Assembly (NCBI GenBank): GCA_023419535.1
Contig: JAEZXX010000051.1
Span: 1 to 64,000 of the forward strand
Direction of reading: 5' to 3'
DNA from: Pseudomonadota bacterium
GTDB lineage: Bacteria > Pseudomonadota > Alphaproteobacteria > Rhizobiales > Rhizobiaceae
Length of the DNA: 64,000 nt
Under the pieces are notes generated by a model. That model saw only the letters and a program-made list of their open reading frames with translations, was not told the DNA's origin and made no database searches. Numbering within the stretch: position 1 is the stretch's first letter; each line of letters begins with the position of its first letter. The position numbers and the translations under genes were made by a program. Positions 34,892-42,945 of the stretch are shown piece after piece.

Positions 34892-34949
34892 TGCACCAAA
34901 CTCGCCACATTGCGCTTTCTTGCGCAACATGAAAGATTTTTGCACCAAA
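34892..34949. promoter_or_regulatory. Divergent promoter region with LacI-type operator and repeated TGCACCAAA
   Basis: The 97 bases between the GH105 and LacI starts contain the inverted repeat TTGCGCTTTCTTGCGCAA (34910-34927; 6-base arms TTGCGC/GCGCAA) and a direct repeat TGCACCAAA at 34892-34900 and 34941-34949. A LacI dimer usually binds a palindrome of this size. The direct repeats flank it evenly and may be extra half-sites. Confidence 0.6.
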
Positions 34950-34961
34950 TTGGGGGTGGTG

Positions 34962-35996
34962 ATGGCGCGAAAGGTACGTCTTTCGGACGTGGCGGCACGG
35001 TGCGGCGTATCGGTCTCGTCGGCCTCCCGGGCTCTTTCCTCGGACAAGGGTGTGCGGCCGGAGCAGCGAGAGGCGGTGCTGGCCGCGGCGCGGCAGCTCG
35101 GCTATCCGATTCCGCGCTTGAGAACCGGTGACACGATCATCGTCGCCGCGTCGGGCGCGGCGATGCTCGACTACTCGCGCAACCAGTTCACCGCACATGT
35201 CCTCGAAGGCCTTCGCGAACGCGCCGACGCGCTCGGCTATAAGGTCTCGACGCGACCCGTCGCGGACGTCTCGGCCGAGCGCGAGATCGTCGCCGAGGCG
35301 CTCGGTGACGACCATGTCGCCGGGCTTCTCTTCCTGACGCTCGACGATGAGGAAATGCTGGAAACGGTGCGCGGGCTGACGAAGCCGATCGTGCTCGTGA
35401 ACGGCGACGATCCGAGAATGCGCCTCTCCAGCGTCGCGCCCTGCAACCGCGCCGCGGCTGCAGTGGCCACCCAGTTCCTGCGCCGCCTCGGCCACGAGCG
35501 CATCCTGTTTCTGACCCGGCCGGGCCGACGCACGATCGAGCGCAGGCGCGAGGGCTGGAGTGATGCGATGGCCGATCTCGGCCGCGATGCCGTCACCGAC
35601 CTCGTGGTGAGCGTGGAGGACTGGCTTCCCGATCTTGCAGCCGCGGCGATCGAACGCCGCATCGCCGAGCGCGGTCTCGACTTCACGGCGGTTCTCGCGG
35701 CGGCCGACAGCCTCGCGAGCGGTGCGATGAGCCAGCTCTCACGGATGGGCTACGACGTGCCGGGCGACGCCTCGGTGATCGGTATGGACGATCTGCCCGG
35801 ATCGGCCTTCCATTCGCCTCCGCTGACGAGCGTGCATATTCCGATGCGCGAGATCGGGGCGACGGCGGTCGACATCCTCTGCGAGGAGATGGAGAACCGC
35901 GAGCGGCCCGCGCGCCGCGTCGAACTCGCCTGCTCGCTGGTGGAGCGCGCCTCCGCGACGTCGCGGATGTCAGCCGCGCCATTGCTTACGGCATGA
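34962..35996 (+). CDS. LacI-family transcriptional regulator of the uronide operon
   Basis: The 344-residue protein has a LacI HTH (VRLSDVAARCGVSVSSASRA and hinge-helix region PEQREAVLAAARQLGY) and a periplasmic-binding-like effector domain from about residue 60 (NQFTAHVLEGLRERADALGY, VLVNGDDPRM, VIGMDDLPGSAFHSPPLTSV). ATG at 34962 is preferred because the HTH follows directly; an upstream ATG adds 14 residues with no support. Divergent placement indicates repression of GH105-kduI-kduD, with a uronide or KDG as the likely inducer. Confidence 0.88.
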   Translation: MARKVRLSDVAARCGVSVSSASRALSSDKGVRPEQREAVLAAARQLGYPIPRLRTGDTIIVAASGAAMLDYSRNQFTAHVLEGLRERADALGYKVSTRPVADVSAEREIVAEALGDDHVAGLLFLTLDDEEMLETVRGLTKPIVLVNGDDPRMRLSSVAPCNRAAAAVATQFLRRLGHERILFLTRPGRRTIERRREGWSDAMADLGRDAVTDLVVSVEDWLPDLAAAAIERRIAERGLDFTAVLAAADSLASGAMSQLSRMGYDVPGDASVIGMDDLPGSAFHSPPLTSVHIPMREIGATAVDILCEEMENRERPARRVELACSLVERASATSRMSAAPLLTA

Positions 35997-36009
35997 GCGA
36001 TGACGACAA

Positions 36010-36240
36010 CCAAAGTCCGGATCCGATGTCCGCCGTCGCCGCGTCGCCTGATCTTGGCCGGAGACGTCCGTCAGGATCCGCGGCCGGAACCCATAGCGGC
36101 GTAGGCGGCCTCGTTGGCGGCAAGCGATGCGTTCCGCTCGCTGGCGCCCGCGATGTAACCGAAGAGCGGACGGAAGATGCCGCCGCACATGCGCCTCGAA
36201 ATCGTCGAGGCTGAGGACGGTGGCCAGACGACCGCGACGC
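36010..36240 (-). pseudogene. FMN-dependent alpha-hydroxyacid dehydrogenase, N-terminal relic
   Basis: Minus-strand pieces in successive frames recreate the start of an LldD/glycolate-oxidase-type protein: LSLDDFEAHVRRHLPS, then RPLFGYIAGASERNASLAAN and EAAYA, then YGFRPRILTDVSGQDQATR. In intact enzymes these run as LDDFEA...GYIAGGAE...FRPRVL.DVS. At least two frameshifts occur, and the FMN-barrel and catalytic His are absent. It occupies most of the 425-base gap between the LacI gene and tctA; I see nothing else there. Confidence 0.6.
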
Positions 36241-36421
36241 CGAGCGGCCTTGGCCGGCCGCGTCTCCCGGCCGGTGGCCACGAAGCCGTCACGCTGGTGG
36301 TTCTGTTCCGGAACCATATCCCCTTCCCCTCCCTCGTGCATGTCGGTCGTCCGAAACGACGTTCGGCGGAACCCTTAAAGTCCCGCCGAACAGATTGCTT
36401 GAACGATCGAGCCCTCGCGGC

Positions 36422-37930
36422 TCAGGCCTCGCTCTCCTCGAACGCAGCCTTCCGGTTCTTCCGGATCGAGGGAAGCACCAGCATCAGGAGCATGACCGCC
36501 GTTACCGCGAGCAGAACGGCGCTGATCGGACGCTGGACGAAAACCGTGAAGTCGCCCTGCGAAAGAAGCAGCGCCCGGCGCAGATTGGTTTCGAGAAGCG
36601 GGCCGAGCACGAAGCCGAGAAGGAGCGGACCGGGCTCGCACTTGGCCTTGCGCAGGAGGTAGCCAAGGATGCCGAAGATGATCACGAGGGCGACGTCGAA
36701 CCCGCGATTGCTGACCGAGTAGACGCCGATGCAGCAGAACAGGAGGATCGCCGGGTACATCAGTCGATAGGGCACCTTCAGGAGCCGCACCCAGAGCCCG
36801 ATCAGCGGCAGGTTGATGACGAGAAGCATCGCGTTGCCGAGCCACATGGAGGCCACGAGCCCCCAGAAGAGCTCTGGCTGGTTCTGGATGACGCCTGGGC
36901 CGGGGGTGATCCCGTGGATCGTCATCGCGCCGAGCATCATCGCCATAATCGAGTTCGACGGAATGCCGAGCGTCAGGAGCGGGATGAACGAGGACTGCGC
37001 GCCCGCGTTGTTGGCCGCCTCCGGTCCGGCGACGCCGGCGATGGCGCCGTGGCCGAAGGTCTCCGGATGCCGCGAGACCTTCTTCTCGACCGAATAGGCG
37101 CTGAAGGCCGAGAGCGTCGCGCCGCCGCCCGGCAGGACGCCGAGGAACGTTCCGACGCCGGTGCCGCGAAGGACGGCACCCCAGCTTTGCTTGAACTCCT
37201 CGCGCGTCGGCCAGAGGCGGCCGATCGTCGCCTGGAGGATGCCGCGCTTCTCCTTCGATTCCAAATTGACCGCGATCTCGGCGATGCCGAACAGGCCGAC
37301 CGCGATCACCACGAATTCGATGCCGTCATAGAGTTCGGTGGACCCGAAGGTCAGACGGGTCGAGCCCGAATTGACGTCGATCCCGACCATGCCGAGCAGG
37401 AGCCCGAGGCAGACCATGCCGATCGCCTTGACGACCGAACCGTGGGCGAGGATCGTCGCGGCGAGAAGGCCGAAGATGCAGAGCGCGACATATTCCGCCG
37501 GCCCGAAGGACAGGGCGAAGGTCGACAGGGTCGGCCCGGCGACGGCGAGCGCGATGGTCGCCACCGTTCCGGCGAAGAACGAACCGAGCGCCGCCACCGC
37601 GAGAGCTGCACCGGCCCGGCCCTTGCGCGCCATCTGGTAGCCGTCGATCGCGGTGACGACGGCGGACGCCTCGCCCGGAAGATTGACGAGGATGGCCGTG
37701 GTCGAACCGCCGTACTGCGCCCCGTAGAAGATGCCGGAGAGCATGATCAGCGCGCCGAGTGGCGGGAGAAAGAAGGTGACCGGAAGCAGGATCGCCACCG
37801 TCGCAGTTGGACCGATGCCGGGCAGGACGCCGATCAGCGTTCCGAGCAGCGCTCCGATGAAGCAGAAGAGCAGGTTCGTCGGCGTCAGCGCCTCCGAGAA
37901 CCCGAGCAAGAGAAGGTCGAAGAACTCCAT
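36422..37930 (-). CDS. tctA: Tripartite tricarboxylate transporter large membrane subunit TctA
   Basis: The 502-residue membrane protein has about 12 spans and the TctA motifs GTLIGVLPGIGPTATVAILLP, YGGSTTAILVNLPGEASAVVTAIDG, FLGVLPGGGATLSAFSAYSVEKK and EAANNAGAQSSFIPLLTLGIP. With TctB and TctC it forms a sodium- or proton-driven carboxylate importer in the inner membrane. The order on the minus strand is tctC-tctB-tctA, with IclR control at the promoter side. The dehydrogenase and aldolase-like genes transcribed divergently suggest a hydroxy- or keto-dicarboxylate as substrate. Confidence 0.95.
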   Translation of the reverse strand: MEFFDLLLLGFSEALTPTNLLFCFIGALLGTLIGVLPGIGPTATVAILLPVTFFLPPLGALIMLSGIFYGAQYGGSTTAILVNLPGEASAVVTAIDGYQMARKGRAGAALAVAALGSFFAGTVATIALAVAGPTLSTFALSFGPAEYVALCIFGLLAATILAHGSVVKAIGMVCLGLLLGMVGIDVNSGSTRLTFGSTELYDGIEFVVIAVGLFGIAEIAVNLESKEKRGILQATIGRLWPTREEFKQSWGAVLRGTGVGTFLGVLPGGGATLSAFSAYSVEKKVSRHPETFGHGAIAGVAGPEAANNAGAQSSFIPLLTLGIPSNSIMAMMLGAMTIHGITPGPGVIQNQPELFWGLVASMWLGNAMLLVINLPLIGLWVRLLKVPYRLMYPAILLFCCIGVYSVSNRGFDVALVIIFGILGYLLRKAKCEPGPLLLGFVLGPLLETNLRRALLLSQGDFTVFVQRPISAVLLAVTAVMLLMLVLPSIRKNRKAAFEESEA

Positions 37931-37955
37931 CGTTCCGATCCTGTATCCTGGAGGG

Positions 37956-38417
37956 TCAGAGGGGCCAGATGGCCATCTGGACGCCGAGGCCGCGAATGAA
38001 GACGAAGGCGCCCGCCGCCGTGAGGATCGCGGTCGAGACGGCGATCTCCTTCCACCGCGACTCCTGGTCCGCGAGGCTTCCGACGACGAGGAGCCAAACG
38101 GTCGCGACGACGAAGCCCAGCGACTCCGAGGCGTAGGCGAAGCCGGCGATGGCCAGCACGAGGATGGCGAGGGGTTTGGGATTGAAGAGCCCCAGCGCCT
38201 CGGACGGCTTCACGAAGCCCTTCACAAACACGAAGGCACCGATCGCCACGAGCAGGCAGCACATGACCCGGGGAAGGAACCCCGGCCCCATCATCGCGGG
38301 TGTCCCAAAGGCCAGGCTGCGACCGGCCCAAAGGCCGATCGCGCCGATCCCGATCAACAGGACGCCTGCGAGAAGGTCGGGGAAGTCGCGCTTCCCCTCC
38401 GATCCCGCGCCGGCCAT
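37956..38417 (-). CDS. tctB: Tripartite tricarboxylate transporter small membrane subunit TctB
   Basis: The 153-residue protein has four hydrophobic spans (LLAGVLLIGIGAIGLWAG, VMCCLLVAIGAFVFVKG, LAILVLAIAGFAYASESLG, AVSTAILTAAGAFVFIRG) and the PGFLPRV segment common to TctB. Sequence is poorly conserved in this family, and position between tctC and tctA confirms it. The start codon overlaps the last base of the tctC stop (TGATG). Confidence 0.88.
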   Translation of the reverse strand: MAGAGSEGKRDFPDLLAGVLLIGIGAIGLWAGRSLAFGTPAMMGPGFLPRVMCCLLVAIGAFVFVKGFVKPSEALGLFNPKPLAILVLAIAGFAYASESLGFVVATVWLLVVGSLADQESRWKEIAVSTAILTAAGAFVFIRGLGVQMAIWPL

Positions 38418-39376
38418 CACTGCACCCAGGGCGTTGCCGCCCAGATCGCGCGGAACTCGTCGAGGCGCGCCGGCATCTGAGCTTCCCATTCCTCGCCCGT
38501 CAGGTAGGCGAGCGGAAGGGCAAGCTGCTCGGCCTGCTTCTGGAACTCCGGATCGTCCAGCGTCGCCTTAACGGCCTCGGCGAAGCGGTCGACGATCTCT
38601 TCAGGCGTGTCGCGCGGGGCTGCGATGCCGCGTTCGGAGGTCATGAAGACCTCGAAGCCCTGCTCGGCCGCCGTCGGAACGTCCGGGAGCTGTGCCGAGC
38701 GCTCGGCGCCGAAATGGGCGATCATGCGAAGGCCGGAGGTATCGTTGCCCCCGAACTCGCTGATGTTCAGGCCACCGCCGGAGATCTGCGAACCCAGAAT
38801 GGCCGTACGCGTCTCACCTGCTCCGCCGAAGGGAATGTGCGTGAACTGCACGTCCGCAGCCTGGCCGAGAAGCATGATGGCGAGGTGGTCATCGGTGCCG
38901 ACGCCCGAGGAGCCGAAGGAGACGGAGCCCGGTGCGGCCCGAGCCGCCTCGACGAAATCTTCCAGTGTCTGGATCTCGGAGGATTCCGGGACGACGATCG
39001 CCGAGGGATCGTCGACGATCCGCACCACGGGCCGGATGTCGGCGGGCTCGTAGCCGAGCTCGCGCTGCACCTGCATGGACAGGAAGCCGGGCGTGTTGAT
39101 GAAGGAGAAGGTGTAACCGTCCGGGTCGGCCTTCGCGAGCGCTGTGTAGGCGATCTCGCCGGAGGCGCCCGGTCGATTCTCGATCACGACGTCGGCGCCG
39201 AGATTGCGCTCGATGTAGGGCTCCATTGCCCGCGCCATCACATCCGTCGAGCCACCCGGCGAGAAGGCGACGATGAGCTGGATCGGGCGGTCGTTGGGCC
39301 ATTCGGCATGCGCCATGCCGGTTGCCGCGGCGAACGCCGCTCCGGCCAGAAGTGCGGTCTTCAGTGCGGTTCTCAT
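38417..39376 (-). CDS. tctC: Tripartite tricarboxylate transporter substrate-binding protein TctC (BugT family)
   Basis: The 319-residue protein has a signal peptide (cleavage near MAHAEWP, about residue 24) and the Bug fold: PIQLIVAFSPGGSTDVMARA, VVIENRPGASGEIAYTALA, GSSGVGTDDHLAIMLL, THIPFGGAGETRTAILG and PDVPTAAEQGFEVF. Bug proteins bind small carboxylates through water-bridged loops, so the ligand cannot be named from sequence. It is first in the tctCBA operon. Confidence 0.93.
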   Translation of the reverse strand: MRTALKTALLAGAAFAAATGMAHAEWPNDRPIQLIVAFSPGGSTDVMARAMEPYIERNLGADVVIENRPGASGEIAYTALAKADPDGYTFSFINTPGFLSMQVQRELGYEPADIRPVVRIVDDPSAIVVPESSEIQTLEDFVEAARAAPGSVSFGSSGVGTDDHLAIMLLGQAADVQFTHIPFGGAGETRTAILGSQISGGGLNISEFGGNDTSGLRMIAHFGAERSAQLPDVPTAAEQGFEVFMTSERGIAAPRDTPEEIVDRFAEAVKATLDDPEFQKQAEQLALPLAYLTGEEWEAQMPARLDEFRAIWAATPWVQ

Positions 39377-39420
39377 CGTGGTCCTCCCAGACGGGTTGGG
39401 TGCGGCGTCCCGGGTCGCCG

Positions 39421-40122
39421 CTACGGTGTTTCCGGGCTTCCCCCCATGGCAGCCGACAGACGTGCGGCCCCATCGAGGAGGATGGGCAGATGGCTCGCCA
39501 CCGCTTCGTCCGTGAAGCGGGTGGGCGGGCCGGTGAGCGCGAGCGTGCCGAAGAGGTTCGGCCCGTCACGGAAGACGGGGACGGCAAGGCTCGCAACCTG
39601 CGGGTCTCGTTCTCCACGCGTGCAGTGCCAGCCCCGCAAGCGGATCTCGTTGGCCAGGGGATCGTCGCCGGTACCGAAGGCGACCAGCACACGACCCGGC
39701 GCCCCGAGATCGAGCCGGAAGGCGTCGCCGACGCGGGCGGAATGGCGGATGGACTGCGATGAATCATGACGGAACAGACAGACGCGACGGTCGCCCTCCC
39801 GCACGTAGAGCGCGGCGCTCTCGCCCGTCCGCTCGCTGAGCTCGGCCAGCAGCGGCTCGACGATGGCGGCCGGATGGAAGGTGGATTGGTAGATCGCGCC
39901 GAGACGCACGAGCTTGGGGCCAAGGCGCCAGCTCGCGTCCTCGTTGCGCACGAGGACAGCCGATTTGGCGAGCGAGCGAGCGATGCGCAGCACCGTCGCC
40001 TTGTCGAGCTCGGTGCGACGCGAAAGCTCGCCGAGCGACAGCGACGTGTCGCGCTCCGAAAAAGCCTCAAGGATAGAGATCGCGCGCTCCACCGCGGCGA
40101 CCCCGTTCGCATTCCCAGGCAT
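39421..40122 (-). CDS. IclR-family transcriptional regulator
   Basis: The 233-residue protein has the winged HTH of IclR (residues about 8-70; ISILEAFSERDTSLSLGELS, TELDKATVLRIARSLAKS) and a GAF-like effector domain (about 80-225; YVREGDRRVCLFRH, GAPGRVLVAFG, ASLAVPVFR). IclR regulators of small acids commonly control divergent operons. It lies between tctCBA and the dehydrogenase/RraA pair; the palindrome at 40148-40164 is probably its site. Confidence 0.9.
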   Translation of the reverse strand: MPGNANGVAAVERAISILEAFSERDTSLSLGELSRRTELDKATVLRIARSLAKSAVLVRNEDASWRLGPKLVRLGAIYQSTFHPAAIVEPLLAELSERTGESAALYVREGDRRVCLFRHDSSQSIRHSARVGDAFRLDLGAPGRVLVAFGTGDDPLANEIRLRGWHCTRGERDPQVASLAVPVFRDGPNLFGTLALTGPPTRFTDEAVASHLPILLDGAARLSAAMGGSPETP

Positions 40123-40147
40123 TCGATCCTCCCAAAAGGTGGTGTAC

Positions 40148-40195
40148 GTTGTACTAAGTACAACACCTTTTCAGCTAGTACAATACATGCTAGCT
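40148..40195. promoter_or_regulatory. Strong palindromic operator for the IclR regulator
   Basis: GTTGTACTAAGTACAAC at 40148-40164 is a perfect inverted repeat with 8-base arms around one central A. A second repeat, AGCTAG at 40173-40178 and CTAGCT at 40190-40195, lies 8 bases further on, with another GTACAA inside it. Both sit in the 106-base divergent region between the IclR start and the dehydrogenase start. The size and symmetry suit an IclR dimer or tetramer. Confidence 0.7.
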
Positions 40196-40228
40196 CAGCC
40201 TCGTCAACCTGGGAGAGGTCGCTGGACG

Positions 40229-41248
40229 ATGACGGTGGATGGTCAGGGAAGTCAGTCGGTCGCGAACGGCACGAAAACCGTTCTCGTTACCGGCGCCGAG
40301 CTCGTCGCCGAGGCGCGCGAGTTGCTGGCGCAGAACGGCATTCGCGTGGTCTACGCCGACGGCTACGCCTCGTCCGAAGAGCTCGCCGACCTTGCACGCG
40401 ACGAAGCGATCGACGGTCTCCTCGTTCGCCAGGGCAAGATCGGAGCCGGAGTGATCGGCGCCTCCCCTCGCCTGCGGGTCATCGCCAAGCACGGAAGCGG
40501 TGTCGACAACATCGATCTCGACGCTGCAACGCGCCTCGCCATCCCGGTGCTGCGGGCGCTCGCGGCCAACGCGCAGTCTGTCGCCGAGCTCGCGCTCACG
40601 CTGTCCATCAGCTTGATGAAAGACATCCGTCCGCTCGACGCAGCGGTGAAGTCCGGCTCCTGGCCGAAGACACGCTATGTCGGCCGCGATCTCGGGGGCG
40701 CGGTCTTCGGGATCGTCGGTTATGGCGAGATCGGCCGTCGCGCGGCGGCACTGGCGCGAGGCGTCGGCATGGTGTGCCTCGCCTACGACCCGGTCGCCGA
40801 GGCCGGAATCGCCGCGGATGGGACCGAGATCGTGCACGACCTCGACGAGGTCCTCCGGCGCGCCGACGTCGTCAGCCTCCACTGCCCGCTCACGGACGCG
40901 ACGCACCATCTCATGAACCGCGGGCGGCTGGCGACGATGAAAGCGGGCGCCTTCCTCGTGAACACGGCGCGTGGAGCGGTCGTGGACGAAGCGGCGCTCG
41001 TCGATGCGCTGAGGGGCGGGACGATCGCAGGAGCGGGCCTCGACAGTTTCGAGGAGGAGCCGCCGCGGGCGGACCATCCGCTGTGGTCGCTGGCGAATGT
41101 CCTCGCGACGCCGCACGTGGCCGGCGCCAGCCGCTCGGCCTTGCGCAACATGGCCGTGCAGAGCGCGAGCGCGATCGTCGATGTGCTCGCGGGGCGCGGC
41201 TACGACGAGCGGGCCTGCGCCAACCGACCCGCGGCGAGGGTCGCCTGA
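40229..41248 (+). CDS. D-isomer-specific 2-hydroxyacid dehydrogenase
   Basis: The 339-residue protein has the PGDH/D-lactate dehydrogenase layout: ISPRL-type substrate region (GASPRLRVIAKHGSGVDNID), NAD motif GIVGYGEIGRRAA, D-2-hydroxyacid signatures (VVSLHCPLTDATHHLMN; KAGAFLVNTARGAVVDEAAL), Glu in SFEEEPP and the catalytic His in TPHVAGAS. It interconverts a D-2-hydroxyacid and its 2-keto acid with NAD(P). It heads a two-gene operon with the RraA-like gene and is divergent from the IclR gene, so it likely processes the carboxylate imported by TctABC. Confidence 0.9.
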   Translation: MTVDGQGSQSVANGTKTVLVTGAELVAEARELLAQNGIRVVYADGYASSEELADLARDEAIDGLLVRQGKIGAGVIGASPRLRVIAKHGSGVDNIDLDAATRLAIPVLRALAANAQSVAELALTLSISLMKDIRPLDAAVKSGSWPKTRYVGRDLGGAVFGIVGYGEIGRRAAALARGVGMVCLAYDPVAEAGIAADGTEIVHDLDEVLRRADVVSLHCPLTDATHHLMNRGRLATMKAGAFLVNTARGAVVDEAALVDALRGGTIAGAGLDSFEEEPPRADHPLWSLANVLATPHVAGASRSALRNMAVQSASAIVDVLAGRGYDERACANRPAARVA

Positions 41249-41289
41249 TCCGCGCAGGCGGGATCGAAGTTCAAACGGAGGAGAAGAGC

Positions 41290-41964
41290 ATGATCGGTTT
41301 CAGGGTTCGCCGCATGGAGCGGCGCGTCGACGCGCAGTGGGTCGAGCGGTTCAGGGAACTACCCGTCGCAAACTTGAGCGACGTCATGTCCCGCATGACC
41401 GCGGGCGGCGCAGCGCTCCACGCCATGCATTCGGGCGGGCGCATGGTCGGCACCGCGGTGACGGTAAAGACCCGTCCGGGTGACAACCTCATGGTGCACA
41501 AGGCGCTCGACATCGCCCAGCCTGGAGATGTCGTGGTGGTCGACGCTGGCGGCGACCTGTCCAATGCCATCATCGGCGAACTGATGGTCGCTCACGCCGA
41601 GAAGCGCGGCCTTGCCGGTATCGTCATCCACGGCGCCATCCGCGACAGCGAGGAGATCGCCGCCGGGTCCTTCCCGGTGTTCGCGGCCGGCGTCACCCAT
41701 CGCGGCCCCTACAAGGACGGGCCGGGCGAGGTGAACGTGCCGATCGCGATCGAGGGCATGGTGATCCAGCCCGGCGATCTCGTCTGCGGCGACGGCGACG
41801 GCCTTCTAGCGATCGCTTTCGACGATGTCGCGACCGTCCACGAGGCTGCGGCGAGGAAGCACGCGGCGGAAACCGCCCAGATGGAGAACATCCGGGCCGG
41901 ACGCAACGACCGCGCATGGGTGGACGCCGCTCTCGCCAAGCTCGGCTGCGAGATCGAGGCCTAG
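41290..41964 (+). CDS. RraA-like / HMG-CHA aldolase-family protein
   Basis: The 224-residue protein has the RraA fold: LPVANLSDVMSRM, GTAVTVKTRPGDNLMVHKAL, GDVVVVDAGGDLSNAIIGEL, GLAGIVIHGAIRDSEEIA and PGDLVCGDGDGLLAI. The Arg in AIRD and the Asp that follows are the pair used for metal and substrate in 4-hydroxy-4-methyl-2-oxoglutarate / 4-carboxy-4-hydroxy-2-oxoadipate aldolases. With the upstream dehydrogenase and TctABC, an aldolase or decarboxylase on a hydroxy-keto diacid is more likely than RNase E inhibition. A hairpin follows the stop. Confidence 0.85.
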   Translation: MIGFRVRRMERRVDAQWVERFRELPVANLSDVMSRMTAGGAALHAMHSGGRMVGTAVTVKTRPGDNLMVHKALDIAQPGDVVVVDAGGDLSNAIIGELMVAHAEKRGLAGIVIHGAIRDSEEIAAGSFPVFAAGVTHRGPYKDGPGEVNVPIAIEGMVIQPGDLVCGDGDGLLAIAFDDVATVHEAAARKHAAETAQMENIRAGRNDRAWVDAALAKLGCEIEA

Positions 41965-41979
41965 CCCCGAGCTGAATGT

Positions 41980-42009
41980 CCGCTTCTCGGCTTATCGTGC
42001 GAGAAGCGG
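41980..42009 (+). terminator. Hairpin after the RraA-like gene
   Basis: CCGCTTCTCG at 41980-41989 pairs perfectly with CGAGAAGCGG at 42000-42009 around a 10-base loop, 16 bases after the stop codon at 41964. No T-run follows, so it may be an unusual terminator or an mRNA-stabilising stem. It separates the TctABC-linked unit from the arsenic operon. Confidence 0.65.
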
Positions 42010-42158
42010 GCTGGCTGCTCTTCAACCACCCGGTCGCAGAAAGCCGAACAGACGGACGCTCGGGAGCGGTCCATACGCTTTCGACCCTTCCAAGACAGTC
42101 AGCGTAGCGGCCATTCTTCTCCGATAGCAGACATCGCTTCCCTCCCTTGAACATTACA

Positions 42159-42177
42159 ACGGTATTTGCAATATCGT
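42159..42177. promoter_or_regulatory. Probable ArsR operator
   Basis: ACGGTATTTGCAATATCGT (42159-42177) is an imperfect inverted repeat (ACGGTATT/AATATCGT, 7 of 8 paired) ending 4 bases before the arsR start. ArsR repressors bind AT-containing palindromes of this size at operon starts. The AT content stands out against the surroundings. Confidence 0.65.
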
Positions 42178-42181
42178 AGGG

Positions 42182-42520
42182 ATGAACGACGATGCTGCCG
42201 TTGCCGCCCTCTCCGCTCTCGCTCACGCTGACCGCCTCGCGGCGTTCCGGTTGCTCGTCCGCGCCGGTCCGAACGGCATCGCATCGGGCGAGATTGCCGA
42301 GGCGCTGCGTATCCCGCCGACGCGGATGAGCTTCCACCTCGCGACGCTCGAGCGATCCAGACTCCTGCGCTCGTGGCGAGACGGCCGCCGCATCCTCTAC
42401 GCGGCGAGCTACGACGACATGCGCCGGCTCCTCGCCTTCCTGACGGAGGACTGCTGTTCGGGGAACCCTGAGATCTGCGGAACTCTCGGCGCCGACCTCC
42501 TCGCACCGTCATGCTCGTAG
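42182..42520 (+). CDS. arsR: ArsR-family arsenite-responsive repressor
   Basis: The 112-residue winged-helix protein has LSALAHADRLAAFRLLV, the recognition region IAEALRIPPTRMSFHLATL and RRILYAASY. It lacks the classical Cys-Val-Cys site in the recognition helix (FHLATLERS stands there). Instead it has Cys91, Cys92 and Cys99 at the C-terminus, like ArsR proteins with a C-terminal CC-x(5-6)-C arsenite site. The site overlaps its own promoter. It heads the operon arsR-arsC-arsH-arsB-MFS. Confidence 0.9.
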   Translation: MNDDAAVAALSALAHADRLAAFRLLVRAGPNGIASGEIAEALRIPPTRMSFHLATLERSRLLRSWRDGRRILYAASYDDMRRLLAFLTEDCCSGNPEICGTLGADLLAPSCS

Positions 42521-42531
42521 GAGACCTGCTC

Positions 42532-42945
42532 GTGACCGTCACGATCTACCACAACCCCGCCTGCGGCACGTCCCGCAACACGCTGGAGATGATCCGCCGG
42601 TCCGGCGAGGAGCCGGAGGTGGTCGAGTATCTGCAGACGCCGCCGAGCCGGGAGCGGCTCGTCGAGCTGATCGAGGCCATGGGCATCCGGCCGCGCGACC
42701 TCTTGCGCGAGAAGGGGACGCCTTACGCCGAACTCGGACTTGGGGACGAGACGCTGTGCGACGACGCGCTCCTCGACGCGATGGAGGCCCATCCGATCCT
42801 GATCAACCGTCCGATCGTCGTGACGGACAAGGGCGCCGCGCTCTGCCGTCCGTCGGAGAAGGTGCTGCCGCTTCTGACGAATCCAATCGCGACCTTCACC
42901 AAGGAGGACGGCGAGACAGTCGGCCTTGAGGGGCCGACGGCGTGA
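42532..42945 (+). CDS. arsC: Glutaredoxin-dependent arsenate reductase ArsC
   Basis: The 137-residue protein has the catalytic loop TIYHNPACGTSRNTLEM (Cys near residue 10), LQTPPSRERLVELI, an Arg-rich middle and LINRPIVVTDKGAALCRPSEK, all as in ArsC of the plasmid R773 type. It reduces arsenate to arsenite with glutaredoxin. The GTG at 42532 is favoured by AGGAG nine bases upstream; an ATG at 42511 would add seven residues. Its stop overlaps the arsH start. Confidence 0.95.
   Translation: MTVTIYHNPACGTSRNTLEMIRRSGEEPEVVEYLQTPPSRERLVELIEAMGIRPRDLLREKGTPYAELGLGDETLCDDALLDAMEAHPILINRPIVVTDKGAALCRPSEKVLPLLTNPIATFTKEDGETVGLEGPTA

Noticed and set aside
36395..37999. 534-codon open frame antisense to tctA
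   Set aside because: Its product is a charged Glu/Arg/Asp/Gly-rich string with no family motif, while the opposite strand carries unmistakable TctA motifs. High GC keeps such shadow frames open.
41290..41964. RNase E inhibitor RraA
   Set aside because: Most proteins of this fold in catabolic operons are aldolases, and the neighbours here are a dehydrogenase and a carboxylate transporter.
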